A stretch of DNA of 64,000 bases from assembly GCF_014648395.1 (NCBI RefSeq), contig NZ_BMRA01000003.1:219933-283932 (forward strand), in the 5' to 3' direction. This document shows, one piece after another, positions 9,319 to 17,451 of the stretch. The position numbers and the translations under genes are program-made. The notes below the pieces were generated by a model. The model saw nothing but the letters and a program-made list of their open reading frames with translations, did no database searches and was not told the DNA's origin. The first letter of the stretch is position 1. The number at the start of each line of letters is the position of its first letter. This DNA comes from Micromonospora fulviviridis. Its GTDB lineage: Bacteria; Actinomycetota; Actinomycetes; Mycobacteriales; Micromonosporaceae.

Positions 9319-9324
9319 TACCGT
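9319..9324 (+). promoter_or_regulatory. -10 box (TACCGT) of secA2, leaderless pattern
   Basis: TACCGT lies 8 nt before the ATG at 9333, with no ribosome-binding site between. It matches the box seen 6 nt before the preceding transporter gene. Confidence 0.45.
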
Positions 9325-9332
9325 TGCCGCTC

Positions 9333-11627
9333 ATGGGTGTGTCGCAACGTCTGAAGAGCAGGTTCCGGCGGTTCCTCGAGCGCCCGGGGACGACGGTCGA
9401 CCTGGCCCCGCTGGAGAAGCTGCTGCCGGCGATCGAGGCCCGCGAGGCGGAGCTGGAGAAGCTCTCCGACGCGGAGCTGACCGAGGCGGCCGGGCAGGCC
9501 GCGGGCTACGAGGAGATCTGTGCGATCGGCCGCGAGGCGGCCCGCCGCGGCCTCGACCAGCGGCCGTACGACGTCCAGCTGCTCGGCGCCATGGCGCTGC
9601 TCTCCGGCAAGGTCGCCGAGATGGCCACCGGCGAGGGCAAGACGCTCACCGCGACCATCGCCGCGTACGGGCACGTCCGGATGGGCAACGGCCCGGTGCA
9701 CGTGCTCACCGTCAACGACTACCTGGCCCGCCGCGACGCGGAGTGGATGGGCCCCGTCTACACCCTGCTCGGGCTCACCGTCGGCTGGGTCAACGAGGCG
9801 TCCACCCCCGAGGAGCGGCACGCCGCCTACGCCTGCGACGTCACCTACGTGTCGGTCAGCGAGGCCGGCTTCGACTTCCTCCGCGACCAGCTCGTCACCG
9901 ACCTGGCCGACCGGGTCCAGCCGGCGCTGAAGACCGCGATCGTCGACGAGGCCGACTCCATCCTCATCGACGAGGCCCGGGTGCCGATGGTCCTGGCCGG
10001 CGCGGTCCCCGGCGAGCAGGACCCGGTGCACGCCGCCGCCGCGCTGGTCCGGGGCCTGCGCAAGGGCCGGCACTACACGATCGCCGAGGACGGCCGCAGC
10101 GTCGCCTTCACCTCGGCGGGCCTGGCCACCGTCGAGGCGAAGCTCGGGGGCATCGACCTCTACGACGAGGAGCACGTCGCGCAGCTCTCCGCGGTCAACG
10201 TGGCGCTGCACGCGCACGCCCTGCTGCACCGCGACGTCGACTACATCGTCCGGGAGAAGTCGGTCGAGCTGATCGACGAGATGCGCGGCCGGGTGGCCCA
10301 GCGTCGCCGCTGGCCGGACGGGCTCCAGGCGGCGGTCGAGGCCAAGGAGGGCCTGGACGCGACCGCCGAGGGTGAGGTGCTCGGCACCATCACCGTGCAG
10401 GCGTTCATCGCGCTCTACCCCATGGTCTGCGGGATGACCGCGACCGCGGTCCTCGTCGGCGACCAGCTGCGCGAGTTCTTCGGCCTCGAGGTGGCGGTGA
10501 TCCCGCCGAACACCCCGTGCATCCGCGAGGACGAGCCGGACCGGATCTACGCCACCCGGGCCGAGAAGGAGGAGGCGCTGATCGACGAGATCAGGCGCTG
10601 CCACGAGGCCGGCCGCCCGGTGCTGGTCGGCACCCTCGACGTCAAGGAGTCCGAGGGCCTCGCGGCCGGCCTGCACGCCGCCGGGGTGCCCTGCGTCGTC
10701 CTCAACGCCAAGAACGACGACGAGGAGGCGGGGATCATCGCCGAGGCCGGCGCGTACGGCGCGGTGACCGTCTCCACCCAGATGGCCGGCCGGGGCGTGG
10801 ACATCCGGCTCGGCGGCAGCGACCAGGCCGACCGGGAGCGGGTCGCCGAGCTGGGCGGCCTCTACGTGATCGGCAGCGGCCGGCACGACAGCCGCCGGGT
10901 CGACGACCAGCTCCGTGGCCGGGCCGGCCGGCAGGGCGACCCGGGTGGTTCGGTCTTCCTCGTCAGCCTGGAGGACGACCTGGTCGTCCGGCACGCCGGC
11001 GACACCGTCCCGCCGTCGCCCCGGATGAACGCCGACGGGCTGGTCACCGACCCGCAGGTCGACTACGCGGTGGAGCACGCCCAGCGGGTCGCCGAGGGCG
11101 TCAACCACGAGATCCACCGCAACACCTGGCGCTACAGCGTGGTGATCGAGCAGCAGCGCAAGGCGCTCGCCGAGCGCCGCGAGCGGCTGCTGACCAGCGA
11201 CATCGCCGCGCTGATGCTGCTGGAGCGGGTGCCGGAGAAGGCCGGCGAGATGGACGAGGACCTGCTGGCCGAGGTGGCCCGGTCGATCGCCCTCTACCAC
11301 CTGGACCGGCTCTGGGCCGAGCACCTGGCCGAGCTGTCGGAGGTGCGCGAGGGCGTGCACCTGCGGGCGCTGGGTCGCCTCGACCCGCTGGACGAGTTCC
11401 ACCGCAGCGCGGTGCCGGCGTTCAACGCGCTGATCCCCGAGATCGAGGCGCGCACGATCGCCACCTTCGAGGAGACCGAGTTCGAGGACGGGTGGGAGCC
11501 GGACGCCGCCAAGCTGGTGCGGCCGACCGCCACCTGGACCTACCTGGTGCACGACAACCCGTTCGGCTCCGAGCTGGACCGGCTGATCGCCTCGGTGGGG
11601 CGGCGGCTCATCTCCGGCTCCCGCTGA
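9333..11627 (+). CDS. secA2: Accessory Sec system translocase SecA2
   Basis: A SecA-family preprotein translocase ATPase of 764 residues, clearly shorter than housekeeping SecA (about 900-970) and lacking its C-terminal linker and zinc tail, as expected for actinobacterial SecA2. Visible motifs are Walker A region AEMATGEGKTLTATIAAYG (about residue 100), HVLTVNDYLARRDAEWMG, Walker B TAIVDEADSILIDEAR, GMTATAV, and motif VI region DDQLRGRAGRQGDPGGS. SecA2 exports a limited set of proteins, often lacking classical signals. The ATG at 9333 is used; a TTG 9 bp earlier overlaps the -10 box. A strong terminator follows. No accessory SecY2 or obvious substrate gene is adjacent. Confidence 0.95.
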   Translation: MGVSQRLKSRFRRFLERPGTTVDLAPLEKLLPAIEAREAELEKLSDAELTEAAGQAAGYEEICAIGREAARRGLDQRPYDVQLLGAMALLSGKVAEMATGEGKTLTATIAAYGHVRMGNGPVHVLTVNDYLARRDAEWMGPVYTLLGLTVGWVNEASTPEERHAAYACDVTYVSVSEAGFDFLRDQLVTDLADRVQPALKTAIVDEADSILIDEARVPMVLAGAVPGEQDPVHAAAALVRGLRKGRHYTIAEDGRSVAFTSAGLATVEAKLGGIDLYDEEHVAQLSAVNVALHAHALLHRDVDYIVREKSVELIDEMRGRVAQRRRWPDGLQAAVEAKEGLDATAEGEVLGTITVQAFIALYPMVCGMTATAVLVGDQLREFFGLEVAVIPPNTPCIREDEPDRIYATRAEKEEALIDEIRRCHEAGRPVLVGTLDVKESEGLAAGLHAAGVPCVVLNAKNDDEEAGIIAEAGAYGAVTVSTQMAGRGVDIRLGGSDQADRERVAELGGLYVIGSGRHDSRRVDDQLRGRAGRQGDPGGSVFLVSLEDDLVVRHAGDTVPPSPRMNADGLVTDPQVDYAVEHAQRVAEGVNHEIHRNTWRYSVVIEQQRKALAERRERLLTSDIAALMLLERVPEKAGEMDEDLLAEVARSIALYHLDRLWAEHLAELSEVREGVHLRALGRLDPLDEFHRSAVPAFNALIPEIEARTIATFEETEFEDGWEPDAAKLVRPTATWTYLVHDNPFGSELDRLIASVGRRLISGSR

Positions 11628-11637
11628 CCGTCCGCGA

Positions 11638-11676
11638 GGGGTCCCTTCCGGTGCGTACCGCGCCGGAAGGGACCCC
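11638..11676 (+). terminator. Intrinsic terminator of secA2
   Basis: A perfect 14-bp stem (GGGGTCCCTTCCGG with its complement) and an 11-nt loop, followed directly by TTT, 10 bp past the secA2 stop. Confidence 0.88.
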
Positions 11677-11745
11677 TTTGCGCGGTTTCGATCCCGGTTT
11701 GCGAGGGTAGTAGGCCGGGGCTTCGAGTCAGGGAGAGAGTGAATC

Positions 11746-11820
11746 ATGGGACAGGCAACGGCGCCGGACGGGCACACCGCGTGGACGGGCGCGGCGGTGG
11801 CGGAGGCCGTGGCCCGGTGA
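11746..11820 (+). CDS. Possible 24-codon upstream ORF coupled to the GAF-ANTAR gene
   Basis: A short ORF, MGQATAPDGHTAWTGAAVA followed by EAVAR, opens with an ATG 7 nt after GGGAGAGAG. Its TGA overlaps the GTG of the GAF-ANTAR gene as GTGA. A good ribosome site and a stop/start overlap are the hallmarks of translational coupling. The alternative is that the regulator starts at the in-frame GTG at 11739, making this frame meaningless. No family is recognised. Confidence 0.35.
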   Translation: MGQATAPDGHTAWTGAAVAEAVAR

Positions 11821-12557
11821 ACCTCGACACGCGGGAGCTCATGATCGATACGCTCGGGGTGCTGGAGACCGCCGCGCTGCTGCGGGAGCTGACCGCCGGC
11901 CTCATCGCGGTCGCCGGCTTCGACGAGGCGCTGGACCGGCTGGTCCGGATCGCCCGGGACGCCGTACCGGGGGTGGACTGCTGCGGCTTCACGGCGCTGC
12001 GGGCCGGTGAGCCCGCCGGGGTTGCCGCCTCGGACCCGGCTCGGGCGGAGCTGGACGACCTGCGGCACGGCCCGGACACGCCGGCCATGACCGCGATCCG
12101 TCGGCGCGAGATGATCACCGCCGCCGACCTGGCCGCGACGTCACGGTGGCCGGCCTGGACGGAGCGGGCCCGCGGGCTCGGCGTGCACGGGGTGATCTCC
12201 GCGCCCGTGGACGTGGACGAGCAGGTCATCGGCGCCATCAACCTCTACGCCGAGTCGGCCGGCGCGCTCACCCCCCGGCACCAGCTCACCGCCATGCTGC
12301 TCGCCGAGCACGCCGGGCTGCTGCTGGCCGCCGCCCGGGACCGGGAGCGGCAGGCCGCCCGGGCCGGCCAGCTCGACACCGCGCTGCTGGCGAAGGGGGT
12401 CGTCGGGCAGGCCGTCGGCGTGATCATGACGCAGCGCGGCTGTCCCGCCCCGGAGGCGCTGGACGTGCTCCGCAGCGCCGCGTCCTCGTTGGACATACCG
12501 CTGCGCGAGGTGGCCGAGCGGCTCGTGCTCACCGTCTCCCGGCCCCGGGACAACTGA
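11817..12557 (+). CDS. GAF and ANTAR domain RNA-binding response regulator
   Basis: About 246 residues from the GTG at 11817. A GAF-type sensor domain (roughly residues 15-170, with VDCCGFTALRAGEP and HGVISAPVDVDEQVIGAINLY) is followed by a C-terminal ANTAR domain (KGVVGQAVGVIMTQRGCPAPE then ALDVLRSAASS). ANTAR domains bind hairpin RNA and act as transcription antiterminators; this GAF-ANTAR layout is common in actinobacteria. GGAGG lies 10 nt before 11817. An in-frame GTG at 11739 with GGGAGAGA would give 272 residues, but its extra part is Gly/Arg-rich low complexity. The small overlapping ORF just upstream could couple its translation. The signal sensed is unknown. Confidence 0.88.
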   Translation: MNLDTRELMIDTLGVLETAALLRELTAGLIAVAGFDEALDRLVRIARDAVPGVDCCGFTALRAGEPAGVAASDPARAELDDLRHGPDTPAMTAIRRREMITAADLAATSRWPAWTERARGLGVHGVISAPVDVDEQVIGAINLYAESAGALTPRHQLTAMLLAEHAGLLLAAARDRERQAARAGQLDTALLAKGVVGQAVGVIMTQRGCPAPEALDVLRSAASSLDIPLREVAERLVLTVSRPRDN

Positions 12558-12633
12558 GCGACATTCGTTTCGCCCCGGTGGGCCTCGGGTAGCACCCTGG
12601 ACTGGTGAGCTGATCCGACCTGGGGAGGAACCG

Positions 12634-13137
12634 ATGGAGAGCCGGCTGCGCGTGCAGGGCCATCCGATCCAACCGATGCTGGTGACGTTCCCGTTCGGAC
12701 TCTTCGTCAGCGCCGCGGTCTTCGACCTGGCCGACGTGGCCGGCGGCCCGGCCTTCCTCGGCGAGGTGGGCTACTGGACGGCGGTCGCCGCGCTGGTCGC
12801 CGCCGCGCTCACGGCGGTCGCCGGGATGGTCGACCTGTGGGACGTGCGGGCCGACCGGACCCGCCGGACCGCGATCACGTTCAACCTGGTCAACGCCGCG
12901 ATGGCGGGGCTGTTCCTGGTCACCTGCCTGATCCGGGCGCGGGCGCCGCAGCGCGGCGCGACCGGCGGCGAGGTGGCCACCGAACTGCTCGCGCTGGCCG
13001 TGGGCTCGGTGGGCGTGTGGCTGGGCGCCCGGCTGATGCGCCAGTTCGACCGGGGCCGGGCCGCCGAGCGGGCCGGCTTCGAGGCGCTCCGCGACATTCC
13101 CGGCGCCACCGTGGAGATCATCCGCCCGAAGGCCTGA
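12634..13137 (+). CDS. DUF2231 membrane protein
   Basis: This 167-residue membrane protein has the DUF2231 opening MESRLRVQGHPIQPMLVTFP, in which the HPIQPML motif is characteristic, and four hydrophobic segments: FPFGLFVSAAVFDLADV, YWTAVAALVAAALTAVAG, AMAGLFLVTCLI and ATELLALAVGSVGVWLG. A Gly-Met-Val-Asp-Leu-Trp-Asp stretch after helix two is also typical. Function is unknown; some members bind heme in other phyla, but no such claim can be made here. GGGGAGGA precedes the ATG. It is probably a monocistronic gene. Confidence 0.85.
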   Translation: MESRLRVQGHPIQPMLVTFPFGLFVSAAVFDLADVAGGPAFLGEVGYWTAVAALVAAALTAVAGMVDLWDVRADRTRRTAITFNLVNAAMAGLFLVTCLIRARAPQRGATGGEVATELLALAVGSVGVWLGARLMRQFDRGRAAERAGFEALRDIPGATVEIIRPKA

Positions 13138-13180
13138 AAACGCCTTGCCGCCGGCCGCCCCCGGCCGCCAGGCTCTGCCG

Positions 13181-13939
13181 GTGAGCACGGTGCGGAACGC
13201 CGACGAGTTGATCGCCGAGGGCGCGGCGGCGCCGGTCGAGGGCTGGGACTTCGCCTGGCTGGCCGGGCGGGCCACCGAGGAGCGCCCACCCTGGGGCTAC
13301 GCCCGCCTCGTGGGCGCCCGGATGGCCGGCGTCCACGCCGCCCTGGACATCGACACCGGCGGGGGCGAGGTGCTGGCCGAGGTCCCCGCCCCGCCGCCGC
13401 TGCTGGTCGCCACCGAGGCGTGGCCGCCGAACGTGCCGGTCGCCCGGCGGACGCTCGGCCGGATCGGGGCCGCCGTGGTCCAGGTGGCCGACCGGCCGCC
13501 GCTGCCGTTCCGCGACGCCTCGTTCGACCTGGTGGTCAGCCGGCATCCGGTGCAGACCTGGTGGGACGAGATCGCCCGGGTGCTGCGCCCCGGCGGCGGC
13601 TACCTGTCCCAGCAGATCGGCGCCGGCACCGTCCGCGAGCTGAGCGAGGCCATCCTCGGGCCGCTGCCGCCGCCGTCCAGTCGCCACCCGGAGCAGGCGG
13701 TCGCCGCCGCCGAGGCCGCCGGGCTGACCGTGGTCGACCTGCGCACGGCCACCCTGCGGACCGTCTTCCACGACGTCGGCGCGGTGGTCTGGTTCCTGCG
13801 CAAGGTGGTCTGGACCGTGCCCGCCTTCACCGTCGACCGCTACCGGGCCGAGCTGCGCCGCCTGCACGAGCGGATCCGCGTCGAGGGGCCGTTCGTGGCG
13901 CACGCCCGGCGCTTCCTCATCGAGGCCCGGCGCCCCTGA
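13181..13939 (+). CDS. Class I SAM-dependent methyltransferase
   Basis: About 252 residues with a methyltransferase-11-like fold. Motif I lies in HAALDIDTGGGEVLAEVP, the acidic loop follows in VATEAWPPNV, and RDASFDLVVSRHPVQTWWDEI is the post-motif region. ARVLRPGGGYLSQQIG is motif III. The start is uncertain. A GTG at 13181 is used because it begins a sequence typical of these proteins (VSTVRNADELIAEG); a TTG at 13145 would add twelve Pro/Ala-rich residues. The substrate is unknown. It converges with the DUF3500 gene 11 bp away. Confidence 0.85.
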   Translation: MSTVRNADELIAEGAAAPVEGWDFAWLAGRATEERPPWGYARLVGARMAGVHAALDIDTGGGEVLAEVPAPPPLLVATEAWPPNVPVARRTLGRIGAAVVQVADRPPLPFRDASFDLVVSRHPVQTWWDEIARVLRPGGGYLSQQIGAGTVRELSEAILGPLPPPSSRHPEQAVAAAEAAGLTVVDLRTATLRTVFHDVGAVVWFLRKVVWTVPAFTVDRYRAELRRLHERIRVEGPFVAHARRFLIEARRP

Positions 13940-13950
13940 ACCGCCCGGCG

Positions 13951-14898
13951 TCAGTGCGCGGCGCCGTGGTGGGCGGCCAGCACGTCGGCGCCGAAGTCGC
14001 TGGCCGGGCGGCGCAGCACGGTGTGCGCGTGGTTGCCGTCCTCGGTGGTGTTGTCGTACTCGATCAGCAGGTCGTCGCCCTGGATCCGGTAGTAGTGCCG
14101 CTGCCCCGGCCCGACCGGGCCGGCCCAGGCGAAGTGCAGCTCGCCGCCCGCCAGCCGGCCCGCCTCCCGGGCGGCCAGCTCCGGCGGGAGCCGGTCCAGG
14201 TAGAGCGCCACGAGCCGGTCGAGCAGCGCCCGGCCGGTCGGGGTGAGCCGGTCCCGGGGCACGCCGAGCGGGTCGAGCCGCCCGGGTGCGCCGGGCCGGG
14301 TGGCGCTGATGATGTCGGCCGGCGCCTCGTCGGCCACGACCGCGGCGGCCCGGCCCGCCGGACCGAGCGCGTCGAGCAGCTCCCGGGCCAGGTCCTCCTC
14401 CGGCCCGAGCGGCCGGGAGACCGGCCGGCCGGCGTGCCGGACGGTGGCCGGGTTGGCACCGAGGAAGATCGGGGCGGGGGAGACCTGGTCGTCGACCACC
14501 GTCATGCTCACCGACAGGTGGTGACCCTCGAACCGCCACGCCCACCGGTCGTCGCGCGCCGGGTCGCCGAAGACGGCCACCCAGTAGTCGCCGCTGTGCC
14601 GGCCGCGCCGCCAGCCCTCCGCCCGGTCGAGCACCTCCTCCAGCGCCACCACGGCCATGGCCTGGGCGTACGCGGCGGGGCTGAGCGCGGTGGCGAGCAG
14701 CCGGTGGGCGGCCTTGCGGGCGGTGACGTCCAGGTCGGCGAGGCTGGCGCCGGGCCGGGGCCGGGGCCGGTACTCCAGCCACCGGCGGGCCGGCTCGTCG
14801 TCGAAGTCGTGCCGGGCCCGCTGCCGGGCCGGCTCGTCGAGCGCGGCCAGCAGCGCGCCGGCCGCCGCGCGCATCTGCTCGGGTAGGGGATCCTCCAC
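13951..14898 (-). CDS. DUF3500 domain protein
   Basis: About 315 residues counted from the GTG at 14898 (VEDPLPEQM). The C-terminal half contains HYYRIQGDDLLIEYDNT and NHAHTVLRRPASDFG, and the middle has WRFEGHHLSVSMTVV. These His-, Tyr- and Asn-rich blocks mark the DUF3500 family, whose function is unknown. An earlier start at 15009 would add a Pro/Arg-rich tail that looks non-coding. No signal peptide or membrane helix is present. The last residues (AAHHGAAH) are His-rich. Confidence 0.8.
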   Translation of the reverse strand: MEDPLPEQMRAAAGALLAALDEPARQRARHDFDDEPARRWLEYRPRPRPGASLADLDVTARKAAHRLLATALSPAAYAQAMAVVALEEVLDRAEGWRRGRHSGDYWVAVFGDPARDDRWAWRFEGHHLSVSMTVVDDQVSPAPIFLGANPATVRHAGRPVSRPLGPEEDLARELLDALGPAGRAAAVVADEAPADIISATRPGAPGRLDPLGVPRDRLTPTGRALLDRLVALYLDRLPPELAAREAGRLAGGELHFAWAGPVGPGQRHYYRIQGDDLLIEYDNTTEDGNHAHTVLRRPASDFGADVLAAHHGAAH

Positions 14899-15020
14899 CG
14901 CACCTGTATACCGCCCCGCCGCCCGCCGCGTAGGGCGCGCCGGCACCTCGGTGCCGATGGGCCCTGGCCGGAAGGGCGTCCCCCGCCTGGTAGCTTGCCG
15001 AGCCGGCACGGGAGGCGTGG

Positions 15021-15398
15021 ATGGACGATCGGGTGTACGTCGGCAACGCGGCGGTGGACGGGGCGACCGACGCGGGCTGGCTGCTGGGCCACTTCAAGCC
15101 GCTCGGCGACGTCCGGCACAGCACCGAGGTCGAGGTGAAGTGGGGTGTGCACCCGGCGGGGGAGACCCGCTCGCAGTGGGCCACCGGCGAGCGGCGTACC
15201 GCCCTGCTGGTGCTGATCAGCGGCGCCTTCCGGATCGAGCTGCCGGACCGCACCGTGGTGCTGCGCGCCCCCGGCGACTACGTGGTCTGGGGCCGGGGCG
15301 TGGACCACTCCTGGTACGCCGAGCGCGAGTCGGTGGTGCTCACCGTGCGCTGGCCGTCGGTTCCCGGCTACCGGGTGGATCCGCCCGTCCTGCGTTGA
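15021..15398 (+). CDS. Small cupin-fold protein (signal/polysaccharide-sensor type)
   Basis: A 125-residue single-domain cupin: the first motif region runs HSTEVEVKWGVHPAGETRSQWA and the second FRIELPDRTVVLRAPGDYVVWG followed by DHSWYAERESVVLTVRWP. A metal site is not complete by the usual GX5HXH rule, since only scattered His and Glu occur, so it may bind a small molecule without metal. GGGAGGCGTGG precedes the ATG. A -10-like TAGCTT lies about 30 nt upstream (14991-14996). Function unknown. Confidence 0.7.
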   Translation: MDDRVYVGNAAVDGATDAGWLLGHFKPLGDVRHSTEVEVKWGVHPAGETRSQWATGERRTALLVLISGAFRIELPDRTVVLRAPGDYVVWGRGVDHSWYAERESVVLTVRWPSVPGYRVDPPVLR

Positions 15399-15443
15399 CC
15401 CTTCGGAGCGTACCGGGCCGTCCCAGCATGCGGAATTACCTAC

Positions 15444-15471
15444 TAAACCTATAGGGTTTAAAGCCTATAGT
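15444..15471 (+). promoter_or_regulatory. AT-rich palindromic operator and -10 box upstream of cysteine dioxygenase
   Basis: In otherwise extremely GC-rich DNA, TAAACC-TATAG-GGTTTA (15444-15460) forms a 17-bp inverted repeat. An overlapping pair CTATAGG/CCTATAG (15449-15455 and 15464-15470) shares its left arm. The right copy contains TATAGT, a consensus -10 box. A repressor bound here would cover the promoter of the cysteine dioxygenase/rhodanese genes. Size and symmetry resemble Rrf2-type sites; the regulator's identity is inference. Confidence 0.65.
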
Positions 15472-15512
15472 GAGGGGGCACGCGCCGCCCGTACCGTGAG
15501 GACGCCCCGCCG

Positions 15513-15965
15513 ATGACCAGCTCCGACCCGTCCGACCTGCTCGCCGTCGCCGCCCGCTGGGCCGACCCGACCCGCTGGCCCGTGCCGCTGCGCTTCGACC
15601 GCGCCGAGCGGTGGTACGCGCGGCTCGCCGCCGACGACGAGCACGAGGTGTGGGCCCTGAGCTGGCTCCCCGGGCAGGGCACCGACCTGCACGACCACGG
15701 CGGCTCCTCGGGCGCCTTCCTGGTCGTCGCCGGCACCCTCGTCGAGGAGACGGTCGGCGGCGGCCGGTTGCGCCCGCACCGGCTCACCGCCGGCGCCGGC
15801 CGGCGCTTCGGCCCCCGCCACGTCCACGTGGTCACCAACCGGGGTGACCAGCCGGCGGTCAGCGTGCACGTCTACCGGCCCGCGCTGCGCCGGATGACCC
15901 GCTACCGCCTCGTCGCCGGGCAGATCCTGGTCGCCGAGGTGGCCGAGGCCGGCCTCGCCTGGTGA
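15513..15965 (+). CDS. Cysteine dioxygenase
   Basis: A 150-residue cupin non-heme iron enzyme that oxidises cysteine to cysteine sulfinate in the cytosol. The iron ligands are visible as His60 and His62 in DLHDHGGSSGAFLV, with the third His in GPRHVHVVTN (103 or 105). A Tyr in VYRPALRRMTRY suits the active site. The size is right for bacterial type I cysteine dioxygenases. The gene sits behind an AT-rich palindromic promoter and 50 bp before a rhodanese gene, so a sulfur-metabolism unit is likely. An alternative thiol substrate such as 3-mercaptopropionate cannot be excluded. Confidence 0.88.
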   Translation: MTSSDPSDLLAVAARWADPTRWPVPLRFDRAERWYARLAADDEHEVWALSWLPGQGTDLHDHGGSSGAFLVVAGTLVEETVGGGRLRPHRLTAGAGRRFGPRHVHVVTNRGDQPAVSVHVYRPALRRMTRYRLVAGQILVAEVAEAGLAW

Positions 15966-16015
15966 ACCGGCCCCCACACCCGTCCCCGACACCCGCCGCA
16001 CGGAAGGACGCCACG

Positions 16016-16507
16016 ATGGCGCAGCCCCCCACCCGCACCGAGAGCTGTCCGGTCCCGCCGCCCGGCTCGCGGAGCATCGACGAGATCCTCGCCGCCGCCC
16101 GCGCCCGGCTGCGCCGGCTCGACCCCGAGCAGGCCCACCTGGCGGTCCGGGGCGGGGCGCTGCTGGTGGACATCCGGCCGGCCGGCCAGCGCGCCGCGCA
16201 CGGCACCGTGCCGGGCGCGCTCGCCGTCGAGCGCAACGTCCTGGAGTGGCGCTTCGACCCGCGCTGCGCCGCCCGGCTGCCGCAGGCCGTCGACTACGAC
16301 GTGCCGGTGATCGTCCTCTGCCAGGAGGGCTACACGTCCTCGCTGGCCGCCGCCGCACTCCAGGACCTCGGCCTGCACCGGGCCACCGACGTGGCGGGCG
16401 GCTTCGCCGCCTGGCGCATCGCCGGCCTGCCCACGCTCGGCCCCACCCCGCCGCTCCGACCCTCGTCCGCCGCGCCCCCGGTCACCGCCGGCCGGGCGCC
16501 CCGCTGA
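16016..16507 (+). CDS. Rhodanese-like sulfurtransferase
   Basis: A 163-residue single-domain rhodanese. ALLVDIRPAGQRAAHGTVPGA is the N-terminal signature; the active-site loop is VLCQEGYTSSLAA with catalytic Cys102, and DVAGGFAAWRIAGLP is the C-terminal signature. The active-site loop is intact, so it should carry a persulfide. GGAAGGA precedes the ATG at 16016. Its close spacing after cysteine dioxygenase suggests joint expression and a role in handling sulfur from cysteine or sulfite. A Pro/Ala-rich tail of about 25 residues follows the domain. Confidence 0.9.
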   Translation: MAQPPTRTESCPVPPPGSRSIDEILAAARARLRRLDPEQAHLAVRGGALLVDIRPAGQRAAHGTVPGALAVERNVLEWRFDPRCAARLPQAVDYDVPVIVLCQEGYTSSLAAAALQDLGLHRATDVAGGFAAWRIAGLPTLGPTPPLRPSSAAPPVTAGRAPR

Positions 16508-16559
16508 CCGCCCCGCCGCACCCGGTGGGGCGGGGCGATCGCCCGCACAGGAGGCTCCC

Positions 16560-17150
16560 ATGTCCGTCGTCGCCATCACCTCCCGTCCCGCCCGGCCGGG
16601 CCGCCCCGACTGGGCGGCCCCGCCCCGGCCGCGTACCGCACCGACCCTGACCATCACCCTCGACCTGGGCGCCGGCGCCCTGACGCCCGGCCTGGCCCGG
16701 CTGGTCGACCTGCTGGACGAACTCGCCGCCTCCGGCGAGGGGCTGCTCCGGCCCGAGGAGCACCGGGCCGCCCGCGCGGTGCTCGACCCGCGCCGCGTCG
16801 CCGCGCCGCCGGAGCCACCCGCGCCGCCCGCCGCGGCCGAGGAGCCCGGCACGGTACGCATCCTGACCGGCACCCGCCGGGTCCGTCACGACGGCGTCGA
16901 GGTGCCCCTCACCCGGATCGAGTACGACCTGCTGCTCTTCCTCGCCGAACATCCCCGGCGGGTGTTCACCCGGCGGCAACTTCTCGCCAACGTCTGGGGC
17001 TACGAGCACGCCGTGGCCCGCACCGTGGACGTCCACGTGCGCCGGCTGCGGGCCAAGCTCGGGGTCGACACGCCGCTGGTGACCACCGTGTACGGCGTCG
17101 GCTACCGGCTCGCCGACGAGGCCCGGATCGTGGTGGACGGCGAGCGCTGA
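16560..17150 (+). CDS. Winged-helix (OmpR/PhoB-type) regulator without receiver domain, copy 1
   Basis: A 196-residue protein. The C-terminal half (residues about 100-190) is an OmpR/PhoB-type DNA-binding domain with VPLTRIEYDLLLFLAEHPRR, VFTRRQLLANVWGYEH and ARTVDVHVRRLRAKLG, then YGVGYRL. The first 95 residues hold no phospho-acceptor receiver; instead there is a short helical stretch (ALTPGLARLVDLLDELAASG) with a Pro/Ala-rich linker. GGAGG stands before the ATG. It lies 52 bp after the rhodanese gene and 301 bp before a close paralogue. The ligand or partner is unknown. Confidence 0.88.
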   Translation: MSVVAITSRPARPGRPDWAAPPRPRTAPTLTITLDLGAGALTPGLARLVDLLDELAASGEGLLRPEEHRAARAVLDPRRVAAPPEPPAPPAAAEEPGTVRILTGTRRVRHDGVEVPLTRIEYDLLLFLAEHPRRVFTRRQLLANVWGYEHAVARTVDVHVRRLRAKLGVDTPLVTTVYGVGYRLADEARIVVDGER

Positions 17151-17167
17151 GGCCGCCTCGGCCGGCG

Positions 17168-17198
17168 CGCGGCGCACCCGGATCCCGGGTGCGCCGCG
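17168..17198 (+). terminator. Strong hairpin after first winged-helix gene
   Basis: A perfect 14-bp stem (CGCGGCGCACCCGG with its complement) and a 3-nt loop, 17 bp past the stop codon and followed by TT. The remaining DNA to 17451 shows no gene, though 17278-17360 is less GC-rich and likely holds the promoter of the next gene. Confidence 0.75.
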
Positions 17199-17451
17199 TT
17201 CACGTTCGCGCGCGGACGGGCTAGCACCGGCCATTGTGAACCGGGCGGGGACCCCCCGTACCGGGTCAACCCGGCGCTCTGCTGTAATCAACGGGCCTCG
17301 TACGCAGAGCGAGCACGCGGCTGCGATGTGTTCGCCAATTGTCACATTCATGCAACGCAGCCGCCCCTTGACCCTCGCACAGGCGCCGGGAAGCATCGAT
17401 GAAGCGGCGTCCCGGGCCGTGGGGAGATACCCGGACCAGCCAAGGAGGACC

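Noticed and set aside
9297..12068. Minus-strand open frame of 923 codons
   Set aside because: Antisense shadow of secA2; composition (Val, Gly, Asp, His repeats) is that of mirrored codons.
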